A stretch of 64,000 nucleotides of DNA from assembly GCF_001425205.1 (NCBI RefSeq), contig NZ_LMDW01000001.1:1179928-1243927 (forward strand). Direction: 5' to 3'. Made by a program: the position numbers and the translations under genes. Positions 33,844 through 41,721 of the stretch are shown here, piece by piece (the first letter of the stretch is position 1; every line of letters begins with the position of its first letter). Source of the DNA: Variovorax sp. Root411. Lineage in GTDB: Bacteria > Pseudomonadota > Gammaproteobacteria > Burkholderiales > Burkholderiaceae_C. The notes beneath the pieces are model-generated. The model was not told the DNA's origin and did not search any database. It saw only the letters and a list, made by a program, of their open reading frames with translations.

Positions 33844-35750
33844 GATGCGATCTCCATCGCGAAGGTATAGGCCGACAGTGCCTGCTTGAGCGCCTCGGCA
33901 TTTCGGCCCGCCTGCATCTTCGCCAGCAGACCGCGCTGCGGGTGCTGGAAGACATCGAGCGTGATCAGTTCTGTGTCCGTGGCAGAGGCATGGCCGCGTA
34001 CCACGTCCTCGATCTCGCGCATCGACAGCGCGGGCTTGAATATCTTGCCCACGGCGGTGACCGGTAGCACCTCGAGCACGCGCACATGCTTGGGCCATGC
34101 GGCGCGCTCGTGCACGTTCTGCATGGCAAAGGCCATCAGTTCCTCGGGCGTGGCACTTGCGCCGGGCTTGAGCTGCACATAGGCCACGGGCACCTCGCCC
34201 GAGTGCGCATCGGGCCGACCGATGGCTGCCGCGAGCGCGACGGCCGGGTGAGTGTGCAGCGGCGCTTCGATCAGGGCGGGATCGATGTTGTGGCCGCCAC
34301 GGATGATCAATTCCTTCTTGCGGCCGGTCAGCCAGAAGTAACCATCGGAGTCCTGGCGTGCCATGTCTCCGGTATTGAGCCAGCGCGCGCCGTCACGATC
34401 AATCCAGATGCCTTGGTTGTGGCGAGGGTCGAGGTAGCCTGCGAAAACGTTGGCCCCGTGGATCGCGAGCACGCCAACTTCTTCTGGTGCGGCGTCGCGC
34501 AGGTAGCTGCCGTCGTCGTCGACGATCAGTACGCGCATGTCCTGGTAGGGAAAGCGCAGCCCGATCGAGCCGATGCGAGCAGAGCCGGAAGGAGGGTTGG
34601 CACTGGAGGCGCAGGCCCCCTCAGTAAGCCCATAGGCCTCGAGGATGCGGATGCCGGTCTGTCCGACAAATGAGCGAAACAGCGCCTGCGGCATGGGCGC
34701 GGCACCACACAGTGCAAAGTCGAGGCTCGACACGTCGTGCGATCCGATCGGCGTTTGCAGCAGTGCCGAGAACACGGTCGGCACACCTGAGAAGGCATTG
34801 ATGCGGTAGTGTTCGACGATTGCCCAGAAGCGCGCGAGCAGGCCCGCTCCGCGATAGCCTTGGGGCGTGCCCATGACGACGTGCGCGCCGCGACCCAGTG
34901 GTGCCAGCCCGGTGACGAGCTGCCCGTTGACGTGGAAAAGCGGCAGGCCACAGAAGATGGTGCGTCCGGGGGCGAAGCCACCCTCGACGAAGATCGACAT
35001 CGCCCATGCGTCGAAGGCTTCCGAGAAATGCGTGCGCGTGGCGATCTTCGGCAGGCCAGTGGTGCCGCCGGTGCAGAAGTACGAAGCGATCTGCCCGGGT
35101 TCGGGTGGCTGGAAATCGAGTTGATCGTCCCTGGCGGCGCACAAGGTCCGGTTGAAGTCCAGAACCGGCACGTCGAGACCCGGTAAACGCGACTTCCGCA
35201 TTCGTGACATCGCCTTAAGTGCCAGACCCCGCGCACCACTCACGTAAGACCCCAGGCCGACGGTAAGGATGCCGCGCAGGCCGTCCACCTTCCGGGCCGC
35301 GGCCGTGGCCTTCTGCCAAAGATCGGTTCCGGGTGTGGGTTCGAGCGTGATCACCCAGCGCGCCTCGGCCGCATTCAGCAACTCAGCGATCTGTTCCGAC
35401 TCCAGCAGCGGATTGATCGCGAAAACGATGCCCGCAGCTTCCCCGCCCCAGATGACGAAATGGGTTTCCGGCAGGTTGGGCAGCACAAAAGCCAGCACAT
35501 CCTTGCGCTCGATGCCGAGGCTGCGAAACAGATTGGCCGCCTGGGTGATCTTGCGGAACAGTGCCTCGTGCGTCCAGACGTGGGGGCGATCGAAGCGTTC
35601 GGCATCGAGGAAGAACGAGAGCGCGGGCTGCGTGGGCGCCAGCGAAGCACCCTGGCGGAGCATTTCGTACGGCGTCTGCGGCACGGACCGCTCCGAGAGC
35701 GGGACGGACTCGATGCGAAGCACGTCGGCGAGAGAGGCGATGGATGACAT
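33840..35750 (-). CDS. Acyl/aryl-CoA ligase (ANL superfamily)
   Basis: This 636-residue AMP-forming ligase has phosphate loop TGGTTGLPK, the YGLTEGACAS motif, the NTGDM Asp motif, the GRKKELIIRGGHNI hinge and the C-terminal lysine in VGKIFKPAL. A ~35-residue extension after that lysine is unusual. The ATG at 35750 is preferred over 35840, which would place the start inside the operator palindrome. As first gene of the operon it activates a carboxylic acid, aromatic or alicyclic, before hydroxylation and meta cleavage. The substrate is unknown. Confidence 0.88.
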   Translation of the reverse strand: MSSIASLADVLRIESVPLSERSVPQTPYEMLRQGASLAPTQPALSFFLDAERFDRPHVWTHEALFRKITQAANLFRSLGIERKDVLAFVLPNLPETHFVIWGGEAAGIVFAINPLLESEQIAELLNAAEARWVITLEPTPGTDLWQKATAAARKVDGLRGILTVGLGSYVSGARGLALKAMSRMRKSRLPGLDVPVLDFNRTLCAARDDQLDFQPPEPGQIASYFCTGGTTGLPKIATRTHFSEAFDAWAMSIFVEGGFAPGRTIFCGLPLFHVNGQLVTGLAPLGRGAHVVMGTPQGYRGAGLLARFWAIVEHYRINAFSGVPTVFSALLQTPIGSHDVSSLDFALCGAAPMPQALFRSFVGQTGIRILEAYGLTEGACASSANPPSGSARIGSIGLRFPYQDMRVLIVDDDGSYLRDAAPEEVGVLAIHGANVFAGYLDPRHNQGIWIDRDGARWLNTGDMARQDSDGYFWLTGRKKELIIRGGHNIDPALIEAPLHTHPAVALAAAIGRPDAHSGEVPVAYVQLKPGASATPEELMAFAMQNVHERAAWPKHVRVLEVLPVTAVGKIFKPALSMREIEDVVRGHASATDTELITLDVFQHPQRGLLAKMQAGRNAEALKQALSAYTFAMEIAS

Positions 35751-35828
35751 GGCAGAGTCTTCAGGCCGCAAATGCCGGCGAGGCGGTGGCTTTATTTCTT
35801 CAACGGTTGGTTTGTCTCTTGGGTCGAT

Positions 35829-35857
35829 ATTGAACATCAATGTTCAATATAAGTCAA
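35829..35857 (-). promoter_or_regulatory. Promoter-operator of the second aromatic operon
   Basis: On the minus strand TTGACT (-35) is followed after 17 bp by TTCAAT (-10). The spacer and -10 are covered by a perfect 20-bp palindrome at 35829-35848 with core TTGAAC-ATCAAT-GTTCAA. The arrangement is repeated almost exactly upstream of the tetR gene at 36612-36640, so both are probably bound by that TetR protein. Confidence 0.7.
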
Positions 35858-35969
35858 TAAAGTTCAAATTAACTTTCAGGCCGGCGTGCGACACTGAGCC
35901 AGATGGCCACGCCGCGACCTCCCGCTGGGCGAGGCCCGGCAGGCAGGAATCTGGAGGGGAACCGCCGCC

Positions 35970-36581
35970 CTAGTCGAGCGGCGCGGGCTGCAGCGGTGGC
36001 AGTTCGACGGTGGCAAGCCGGCGTGCTTCATCGGGCGGAATGCCCAGCGCGCGCAGCACAAGTTCGGCCGCGTCGGACCCGGCATCGCGCCATGTCCGGT
36101 GGCCGTCCTGCACGAGCAACATCGCGGCGAGGCCACTGCCAGCAAGGAGAGCGATGGCGGAGACCACTTGCTCAGGCCGGATCGCGTAGCGGCCCTGGGC
36201 CATGGCAGCCATCACGTCCGACGTCGGTGGACCGCTCCACATGGCCTTCAGCGATGCGTTGCTGAACGCGAAGCGCGTGAGGAAGCGCCCCCAATGCGGC
36301 TCCTCATGCGCGCGCCGCACGAAGAAACGCAAGCCGCAGGCCATCCGCAGTACGGGATCGGCGATGTCTATGGAGCTTGCCGTTACGCGACGGTGCATCT
36401 CGGCGGTAAGCTGCGTTGCCACGCTCTCGAAGAGAGTCTCGGTGGATTCGAGGTTGTTGTAGATCGTGCCCCTTGCGATGCCCGCAGCCTGCGCGAGCTC
36501 GCTCACCGTGACGCGGGTGTCGCCTTTTTCGGCAAATAATTGCAATGCGGCTCGATGGATGCGTTCTTGGGCGGGGGTCAA
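35970..36581 (-). CDS. TetR-family regulator of the second aromatic operon
   Basis: This 203-residue TetR regulator has helix-turn-helix VTVSELAQAAGIARGTIYNN at about residues 24-43 and a divergent helical ligand domain. It lies upstream of the eight-gene operon on the same strand. Both its own promoter and the operon promoter carry TTGAAC-N6-GTTCAA palindromes in the same position, which points to autorepression and repression of the operon. An acyl-CoA or aromatic intermediate would be a reasonable inducer (inference). Confidence 0.9.
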   Translation of the reverse strand: MTPAQERIHRAALQLFAEKGDTRVTVSELAQAAGIARGTIYNNLESTETLFESVATQLTAEMHRRVTASSIDIADPVLRMACGLRFFVRRAHEEPHWGRFLTRFAFSNASLKAMWSGPPTSDVMAAMAQGRYAIRPEQVVSAIALLAGSGLAAMLLVQDGHRTWRDAGSDAAELVLRALGIPPDEARRLATVELPPLQPAPLD

Positions 36582-36611
36582 GTTTGTTCAGTACGGATCA
36601 AATCTCGATAG

Positions 36612-36640
36612 ATTGAACGGTCACGTTCAAAATAAGTCAA
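36612..36640 (-). promoter_or_regulatory. Autoregulatory promoter-operator of tetR
   Basis: TTGACT (-35) and TTCAAT (-10) are 17 bp apart on the minus strand, with TTGAAC-GGTCAC-GTTCAA spanning 36613-36630. Outside the variable six central bases this nearly duplicates the site at 35829-35857. Confidence 0.7.
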
Positions 36641-36976
36641 GTGGCGGTCGGCTGAAATTGCCTGCCTTTGCTGTTGTTTGCCCAGCGGCAAGTTTCGCTC
36701 AACAAGCCTCGTCGCAGAACGACCCGTGTCGTCTCTTCGTAGTGCGCTCGAAGCCGTTCGACGGCGCGTGCGGCATTGCGCGCAATCACCGCGTCGAGGA
36801 TGTCGCGATGCTCGTGTTCAACGTCTCGCCAGACGGCGGCGACTGCCGGCGCTGCCCATTGCCGATCGAGATCTGTGGACAGCGCCAAGTTGTTGGCGAC
36901 AGGGATCATTGGCTCGCAGCCACATGCGGACAGCAGCGTCTGGTGGAGATCGAATGCGCCGGCACGGTAAAGCTAG
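36637..36976 (-). pseudogene. Decapitated GntR/FCD regulator
   Basis: Only the C-terminal part of an FCD-type GntR regulator remains. The minus strand reads FDLHQTLLSACGCEP, then EHEHRDILDAVIARNAARAV and LRAHYEETTRVVL, which are the last FCD helices, and ends at 36637. The frame is cut next to the 38-bp repeat beginning at 36980, and no winged-helix N-terminus follows. The break coincides with the repeat, so a mobile element probably removed the DNA-binding half. Confidence 0.75.
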
Positions 36977-36979
36977 CGA

Positions 36980-37017
36980 TAACGGGGTATTGACGTGCCT
37001 TTGATTATCGTCGGTTG
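36980..37017. repeat. 38-bp direct repeat, copy A
   Basis: This copy matches 38600-38637 at about 33 of 38 positions in the same orientation, with common core TTATCGTCGGTTG. It abuts the truncated GntR gene. With copy B it brackets about 1.6 kb containing the DUF4238 gene and the citrate synthase remnant. It is probably the terminus of an IS66-type element, because IS66 fragments lie beside copy B. Confidence 0.65.
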
Positions 37018-37080
37018 TCATGTGCTCGCGGATGGAACTGTTTCCGGATGAACTGTCATGTCTCTCTTTCTGCTGTTTTT

Positions 37081-37899
37081 TTACGACCGACTGCGATGCT
37101 TATCAATGAACTCGCGTATCCATGATTCAGCGCGCGAGGTGATGACCCATCGGTCTGCCTCAGCGGAAAGACGCATGTTGATCATTGAGACGTCTTGATT
37201 TGATATCGTGAAATTCCGAAGCGAAACCATGGAGATAGCCAGTACTTTTTGAGGACCCAGGGGTAGCAAAAAGGCATCTTGGCCCCCGTAGATGCCACGC
37301 AGTGGCCGCATCGCCGGGCGGTCGCTGGTGAAGAAGTGCTTGGTGGGCGGAGCGCTGAACACGGCCATACTCATTGATGCGATCAAGTTGGTCGTCGCCG
37401 ACTCGCGACCGGGTTTGAGTGCCATGTGCCAGATGGCGTCCGAGGGCGTGCTCCCTGCCTTTCTGCAAGCTTCTGCAATCTCAGCGCGACGGCGTTCGAC
37501 CGACCTGACATCGGCCCCAGCGGCGAGTTGCTTATTCAGCGCGGCTTCGAGTTTCTGATAGATCTCCGCCGCAGCTTCGGGAACCTTTGAGTTCACTAGT
37601 TCCCTTGCCATCGGGGATCGGTCGATCAGGGAGCGAAAGTAGGTCGCGACAACTTGTTTGTCTTCCTCCTGCACCGAGCCTCCGCCGTTGATTCGGTCAA
37701 TGATCGGCCCCATCGGAGTCTCGATCTCACGGTTCAGCGCCCCCTCCAGATCATTTGGGTAGAGGCCGGTCTCCTGCCCAATATTCTTTGTGTTCGGCTT
37801 AATGAAAGCTGCACCATGCGTAGTCGGATAGGCGACGACGTAGTCGCCGTCTTCCGCCCACGCCCGGAGATACGCTTGCGGTACGAAGTGGTTTCCCAT
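37081..37899 (-). CDS. DUF4238-domain protein
   Basis: This 272-residue protein carries the DUF4238 signature at its N-terminus (NHFVPQAYLRAWAEDG) and the later FFTSDRPA segment. The family is widespread in mobile DNA, and its biochemical function is not established to my knowledge. AGGAGG lies eight bases before the ATG, so it is well translated. By eye it is less GC-rich than its neighbours. It is flanked by 38-bp direct repeats and gene fragments, which indicates recently acquired cargo; an anti-phage or stress role is possible but not shown. Confidence 0.85.
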   Translation of the reverse strand: MGNHFVPQAYLRAWAEDGDYVVAYPTTHGAAFIKPNTKNIGQETGLYPNDLEGALNREIETPMGPIIDRINGGGSVQEEDKQVVATYFRSLIDRSPMARELVNSKVPEAAAEIYQKLEAALNKQLAAGADVRSVERRRAEIAEACRKAGSTPSDAIWHMALKPGRESATTNLIASMSMAVFSAPPTKHFFTSDRPAMRPLRGIYGGQDAFLLPLGPQKVLAISMVSLRNFTISNQDVSMINMRLSAEADRWVITSRAESWIREFIDKHRSRS

Positions 37900-38256
37900 A
37901 GATGGTTCCTCCTAGGTTGAAATGAGCTACTTGCCCGATCACCTGATTCTGAGGGCAAGGCCCGTCGATGCGGACTAGTAGACCCTCTGAGCTGCGACGC
38001 CTCACCCGCAGTCGTTTGTGCGTTGCCAGTAGCTGTCGCCGAAGGCGCAGCTCGCGTTGCGCGGTGGAATCCCGCCCTTAGCGAAAACAGCGTCAACTTG
38101 CCGGCTGCGCGATGGGGATCGCAGGCGGTGGCGACCTCAGGCCAGGCATCACGCGAAGGGTGAATGGCCGCCGGCAACGTCCCTCCGAAATTTCCACCAA
38201 CGGTGCCGCCCCGTGCTCGTCTCTAGCGGCCGCATGTCGAGGGTGGGGGAAGACCG
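37900..38256. other. Gene-free patch upstream of DUF4238 gene
   Basis: About 350 bp between the DUF4238 start and the citrate synthase remnant show only short broken frames. The first 15 bases hold the Shine-Dalgarno of the DUF4238 gene. I recognise no promoter with good hexamers and no further gene. Confidence 0.4.
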
Positions 38257-38540
38257 TGTGCTCGCGCACTACTCGGCGAACGGCCTGTCCCCGGCGGGGT
38301 TCGGCCACCACCTTTATCCCGACGGGCGATCCGCGCGTGGCCGCATTGCTGGCCATGCTCGACCCGCCGAAGGTCATCGCGCGCTTCATCGACAAGGTGA
38401 CCCAGCTGACGGGGCTGCAGCCCAACATCGACGTGGCGCTGGCCGCGCTTGCGGCGCACCACCGGCTGCAGGCCAACGCGGCTTTCGGCCTGTTCGCGAC
38501 GGCGCGCAGCGTGGGGCTGCTGGCGCACAGCCTCGCATGA
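38257..38540 (+). pseudogene. Citrate synthase-family remnant, frameshifted
   Basis: The plus strand encodes the C-terminal third of a citrate synthase/citryl-CoA lyase-family protein. One frame reads LSPAGFGHHLYPDG, holding the active-site His motif GFGHxLYPDGDPR. The next frame continues with GDPRVAALLAMLDPP, LTGLQPNIDVALAALAAHH and a normal-looking end. A frameshift near 38325 and loss of everything upstream make it a pseudogene. It lies between the two 38-bp repeats. Confidence 0.75.
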
Positions 38541-38588
38541 CTGTGCCTAGTGGAACAGCCGGGAGACAGACGGCGGTCCTTTGCCTTG

Positions 38589-38638
38589 CCAACCGACGGT
38601 AATGGGGTGTTTACGTGCCTGTGGTTATCGTCGGTTGG
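38589..38638. repeat. Repeat copy B with 10-bp inverted repeat
   Basis: Copy B of the direct repeat (38600-38637) is enclosed by a perfect 10-bp inverted repeat, CCAACCGACG at 38589-38598 and CGTCGGTTGG at 38629-38638, with 30 bp between the arms. Copy A lacks the left arm. The motif starts GTAATGGGG, and GTAA is the usual outer end of IS66 elements. Confidence 0.6.
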
Positions 38639-38640
38639 GC

Positions 38641-38830
38641 ACCCAATCAACCGAGTAGACAAACTGCTGCCGTGGGCGGTCACCGGCAGCCCCGTCATCG
38701 AGGTGCCGCGTGAGCGCCTCCCATTGGTTCAGCGTGTGATCGATGGCTCCCGCCATGGCGCGCCGTCGTTCCGGCACGCATGTCGACAGGCTCAACCACG
38801 AGCCACACCATGTTGACACGAATCATCGCA
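38641..38830 (-). pseudogene. Scrambled IS66 TnpB/TnpC fragments
   Basis: On the minus strand the start of IS66 TnpB (MIRVNMVWLVVEPVDMRAGT) runs directly into a TnpC internal piece (AIDHTLNQWEALTRHLDDGA). The plus strand of the adjacent bases encodes HPINRVDKLLPWA, the TnpC C-terminal signature, in the opposite direction. The element has therefore lost most of both genes and undergone a local inversion. Confidence 0.7.
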
Positions 38831-39122
38831 GCAGCTCGCGCATCCACATGGCGCAGTCGGCAACCACCACCGGCAACTAATCGGCGGCATCGACAATGTC
38901 GCGCAGACCGTCGAGGATTCCAGTGCGTTTGCACAGGGCAAGAAGCTGGTCGAACGCCAATCCGCTTCTGACGTGGGTACTCGGACCGTCGATTTGTTCG
39001 GAAACTCTTCGGACGATCAACGTGTATTCCGGAGCATCGTGACCGCCGATTCCGGGTGATTGTGGCCGAACTCTCAAGTCAACACGGGACGGCTGGTTCA
39101 CATATCAAAGGACTCTGAACGT
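38831..39122. other. Probable decayed insertion sequence DNA
   Basis: The bases next to the TnpB fragment read ADCAMWMRELLR on the minus strand, resembling the end of an IS66 TnpA. Beyond that a 74-residue minus-strand frame (38877-39101) is open but not recognisable. I see no functional gene here. Confidence 0.4.
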
Positions 39123-40031
39123 CTATTGCTTGTAAGAGGAGTCCACGCGGTCCAGCAGGCGCAGCATGGCCAGCCAATCTCTGCCCTGGATGAACGAGTT
39201 GTCGTTCGCAAACTGCGCAGCTGTGTGCTCGCAAACTTCCTGCTGCGGCATATTGAGCATCTGGCTACCTGAGGTTGCATTGATCTGGATCTGACAAGCG
39301 CGCTCAAGGAAGTACATCTCCTTGAAGGCCTTCGCAACGTCGTGACCCAGCGTCAGAAGCCCATGGTTTCGCAGGATCACGGCATTTTTCGAGCCTAGGT
39401 CCTGGACGAGACGTACCTTTTCCGAATCGTCGAGTGCGATGCCTTCGAAATCATGGTACGCCACTTTCCCGTAGAACTTTAGGGCGTGCTGCGAGATGGG
39501 CAGGAGGCCCTCTTTTTGGGTCGAGACAGCGATGCCGGCGGCGGTATGTGTGTGCAGGACGCAGTTTGCGTCCGGTCGTGCTTCGTGAATGGCACCGTGG
39601 ATCACGAACGCCGCTGGATTGACGACCAAAGGCACGTCTTCCACCAGGTTTCCCTTGACGTCGACCTTGACCAGGTTCGAAGCGCTGACCTCTTCATAGA
39701 GCAGTCCGAATGCATTGACCAAATAGTGACCAGGTTCGCCGGGAACATTTGCGGAGATGTGGTTGTAAATCCAGTCGGTCATGCGCAGCTGTGCCAGCAA
39801 CCGATAGCAGGCGGCGAGATCAACGCGTACCGCCCACTCTTCAGCGCTGACGCTCGAGGCGAGCGCTCTGCGTTTCGCGAGCACGTCGAGCAACTCGGAA
39901 TTTGTCAGCACCTTATGGATGGCGCCGTGATTGGCGGTTCTGGCGACGGGATTGAGCGGCTTTGGATCGTCGATCGACTGGACTTCGACCTTGCCTTGCC
40001 CGAGATAGGCAACGCCTCTGTTGTTGGTCAT
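39123..40031 (-). CDS. Class II aldolase with formaldehyde dehydrogenase-like N-terminus
   Basis: Residues from about 60 onward form a class II aldolase/adducin domain: the metal-binding histidines of VLHTHTAAGIA, a later RNHGLLTLG histidine, and an acidic residue in FEGIAL-DDSEK. Such proteins are aldolases, epimerases or decarboxylases. The first ~42 residues (NRGVAYLGQGKVEVQSIDDP and NHGAIHKV) instead match the start of glutathione-independent formaldehyde dehydrogenase (FdhA). The protein is 302 residues, about 40 longer than usual. A fusion that captured a foreign start region is the simplest reading. Confidence 0.88.
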   Translation of the reverse strand: MTNNRGVAYLGQGKVEVQSIDDPKPLNPVARTANHGAIHKVLTNSELLDVLAKRRALASSVSAEEWAVRVDLAACYRLLAQLRMTDWIYNHISANVPGEPGHYLVNAFGLLYEEVSASNLVKVDVKGNLVEDVPLVVNPAAFVIHGAIHEARPDANCVLHTHTAAGIAVSTQKEGLLPISQHALKFYGKVAYHDFEGIALDDSEKVRLVQDLGSKNAVILRNHGLLTLGHDVAKAFKEMYFLERACQIQINATSGSQMLNMPQQEVCEHTAAQFANDNSFIQGRDWLAMLRLLDRVDSSYKQ

Positions 40032-40497
40032 ATGAACTGATCCCTTAAAAGAATGCCACGCCTAAGATGGCTGATGAAGTAGGCGGCTCGCTTTGCGCAA
40101 GCGATGCCGGTTGAACGCGACTGGAACCGGTAATAGATGCCGCTTGCCACCGAGACACTCTGCTCCTGTGAAGGCCGGTTGCTATCGACGAGCTTGGAGT
40201 TGATGCGGCGCGCGCGGTTTAGCGGAGTGCCCAGAAACGCCATAGCCAGACAGGATGCTATGACTATTTGGTTGGTATATCAACAAGTTGAATGATCAAC
40301 TGTATTGGTACTTCCCCTCTCCATCGAACTTCAGGAATAGGTGAAAAGCAGAGGGAATGGCCGAAGACCAGTGATGTTCGATGCGCTTTGAGCGTGCGCG
40401 TCGGAACGCATGTATTGCATGCGATGCAATGCTCAATCCGGCCCAGACATCGCGCCAAGGGTCGGAGACGCCGATTTGCAGCGTTGTCAGATCGCAA
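40032..40497. other. Intergenic region with palindromic half-sites
   Basis: This 466-bp region separates the aldolase start from the LysR gene end. No gene is supported. The middle (40260-40310) is AT-rich and contains stacked inverted half-sites; the rest shows nothing clear. Confidence 0.5.
40272..40300. promoter_or_regulatory. Candidate GntR/FadR-type operator
   Basis: TTGGTATATCAA (40272-40283) is a near-palindrome of the kind bound by FCD-type GntR regulators. It runs into TCAAC-AA-GTTGA-ATGA-TCAAC (40280-40300), alternating half-sites. It lies about 240 bp upstream of the aldolase start. A truncated GntR/FCD gene is found 3 kb away. Confidence 0.35.
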
Positions 40498-41487
40498 TCA
40501 ACGCGAATTCGAAGTTGAGGCGGTTCCACGCTTGCGCCGCGTCGGTCGGTGGGCCACGCCGGCGCCGACGGACACCACCGGGTAGTTTTCGAAGGTCTCC
40601 TTCATCGTCTCGCGCAGCCAGATCACCGCGGGGTCGTGGTGGAAGCGCGGATGCCAGTGCTGCGACAGCGCGAAAGTGGGCAGGTCGACGGGAGGCTTCA
40701 CAACGCGAATGCGGCCGTACTCCTCAAACACATTGGCCAGCTGCAGCGGCACCGTGGCGATGAGATCGGGGTGCTCGTCCATGAGCAGCGGAACAGACAG
40801 GAAGTGCGGCGTCGTCAGATAAATGTTGCGCTTCACGCCCAGCGCTTCGAGCGCGTTGTCGTAGGCGCCGCTGACGTGGCCGGTGAGCGTCACGGCAATC
40901 TGCGGCAGCCGCTCGAATTCCTCCAAGCTCAGTGTGTCTCCCACACTCTTGTTGCGTGCACTCACGATGGTGACGAAGGAATGCATGAACAAGCGTTGCT
41001 GAAAGAGCCCCTCTGGCGCGGCGCGCAACGAGCCCACAGCGAGGTCCGCATCACCGCCCGCCAGCGTGGCCTCGACCTGCGACACGGGGACCTGCAGCGT
41101 ATGCAGCGTGCAATGTGGCGCATCCCTGCGCAACCGGCTGATCAGTGGCGGCAGGAAAACGAGTTCACCCATGTCGGTCATGCACAGAGTGAAGGCCCGG
41201 CGCGCGGTGGCGGGGTCGAAGCGCGATTCCGACAACACCTGCTGCCGCAGGATCGTCATGACCTGCAAGATCGGATCGACCAGCGCCTCGGCCTTGCGCG
41301 TGGGCGTCATGCCCGAGGGCGTGTTGACGAACAACTGGTCGTCGAAGAATTCGCGCAGCCGGTTGAGCGCGTGGCTCATCGCGCTCTGACTCAGGCCGAG
41401 CCCGTGCGCGGCCCGCGTCACATTGCGTTCTCTGACCATTGCATCGAAGGCAGTGAGCAGGTTGAGATCCAGTTTTTCGATATGCAC
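40498..41487 (-). CDS. LysR-family regulator (NahR/NodD-like)
   Basis: This 329-residue LysR protein has an N-terminal winged helix (FDAMVRERNVTRAAHGLGLS and QSAMSHALNRLREFF) and a periplasmic-binding-like effector domain (FTLCMTDMGELVFLPPLI). That domain resembles the NahR/NodD/LinR group that senses aromatic compounds. The last ~20 residues are Arg/Thr-rich and may be read-through into non-native DNA. It is divergent from the Rieske oxygenase gene and probably activates it. Confidence 0.9.
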   Translation of the reverse strand: MHIEKLDLNLLTAFDAMVRERNVTRAAHGLGLSQSAMSHALNRLREFFDDQLFVNTPSGMTPTRKAEALVDPILQVMTILRQQVLSESRFDPATARRAFTLCMTDMGELVFLPPLISRLRRDAPHCTLHTLQVPVSQVEATLAGGDADLAVGSLRAAPEGLFQQRLFMHSFVTIVSARNKSVGDTLSLEEFERLPQIAVTLTGHVSGAYDNALEALGVKRNIYLTTPHFLSVPLLMDEHPDLIATVPLQLANVFEEYGRIRVVKPPVDLPTFALSQHWHPRFHHDPAVIWLRETMKETFENYPVVSVGAGVAHRPTRRKRGTASTSNSR

Positions 41488-41501
41488 GCACTACATTCCC
41501 T

Positions 41502-41516
41502 GCATGCATCGCATGC
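41502..41516. promoter_or_regulatory. Palindrome in the LysR-oxygenase divergent region
   Basis: GCATGC-ATC-GCATGC is a perfect dyad lying 15 bp upstream of the lysR start and about 200 bp upstream of the oxygenase start. It is a plausible LysR recognition site, although the classical T-N11-A core is not obvious. Confidence 0.35.
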
Positions 41517-41721
41517 TGTTTACGAATAGTGACTCCCTGCCTATTCTCTTGTCAAGCGCCACGACGAAGGCGCCACGCAGAAACGGAGACCCGATGAACA
41601 GACCCCCGCTGCAGCCAGGCTGCTAGCCCAATTCCTTGCAGTTGCCAGCGTTGCGCGCTTCATTCGAAGTCAGCGCAAGGGCATGGTGCGCACCGTTTTT
41701 TGAATCAAAAGGAGACAAGAC

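Noticed and set aside
38589..38638. An integron attC site (hairpin plus GTTGGGC core)
   Set aside because: The right-hand GTTRRRY matches, but the left RYYYAAC partner and the paired inner boxes are absent, and copy A lacks the core altogether. An IS66-type end explains it better.
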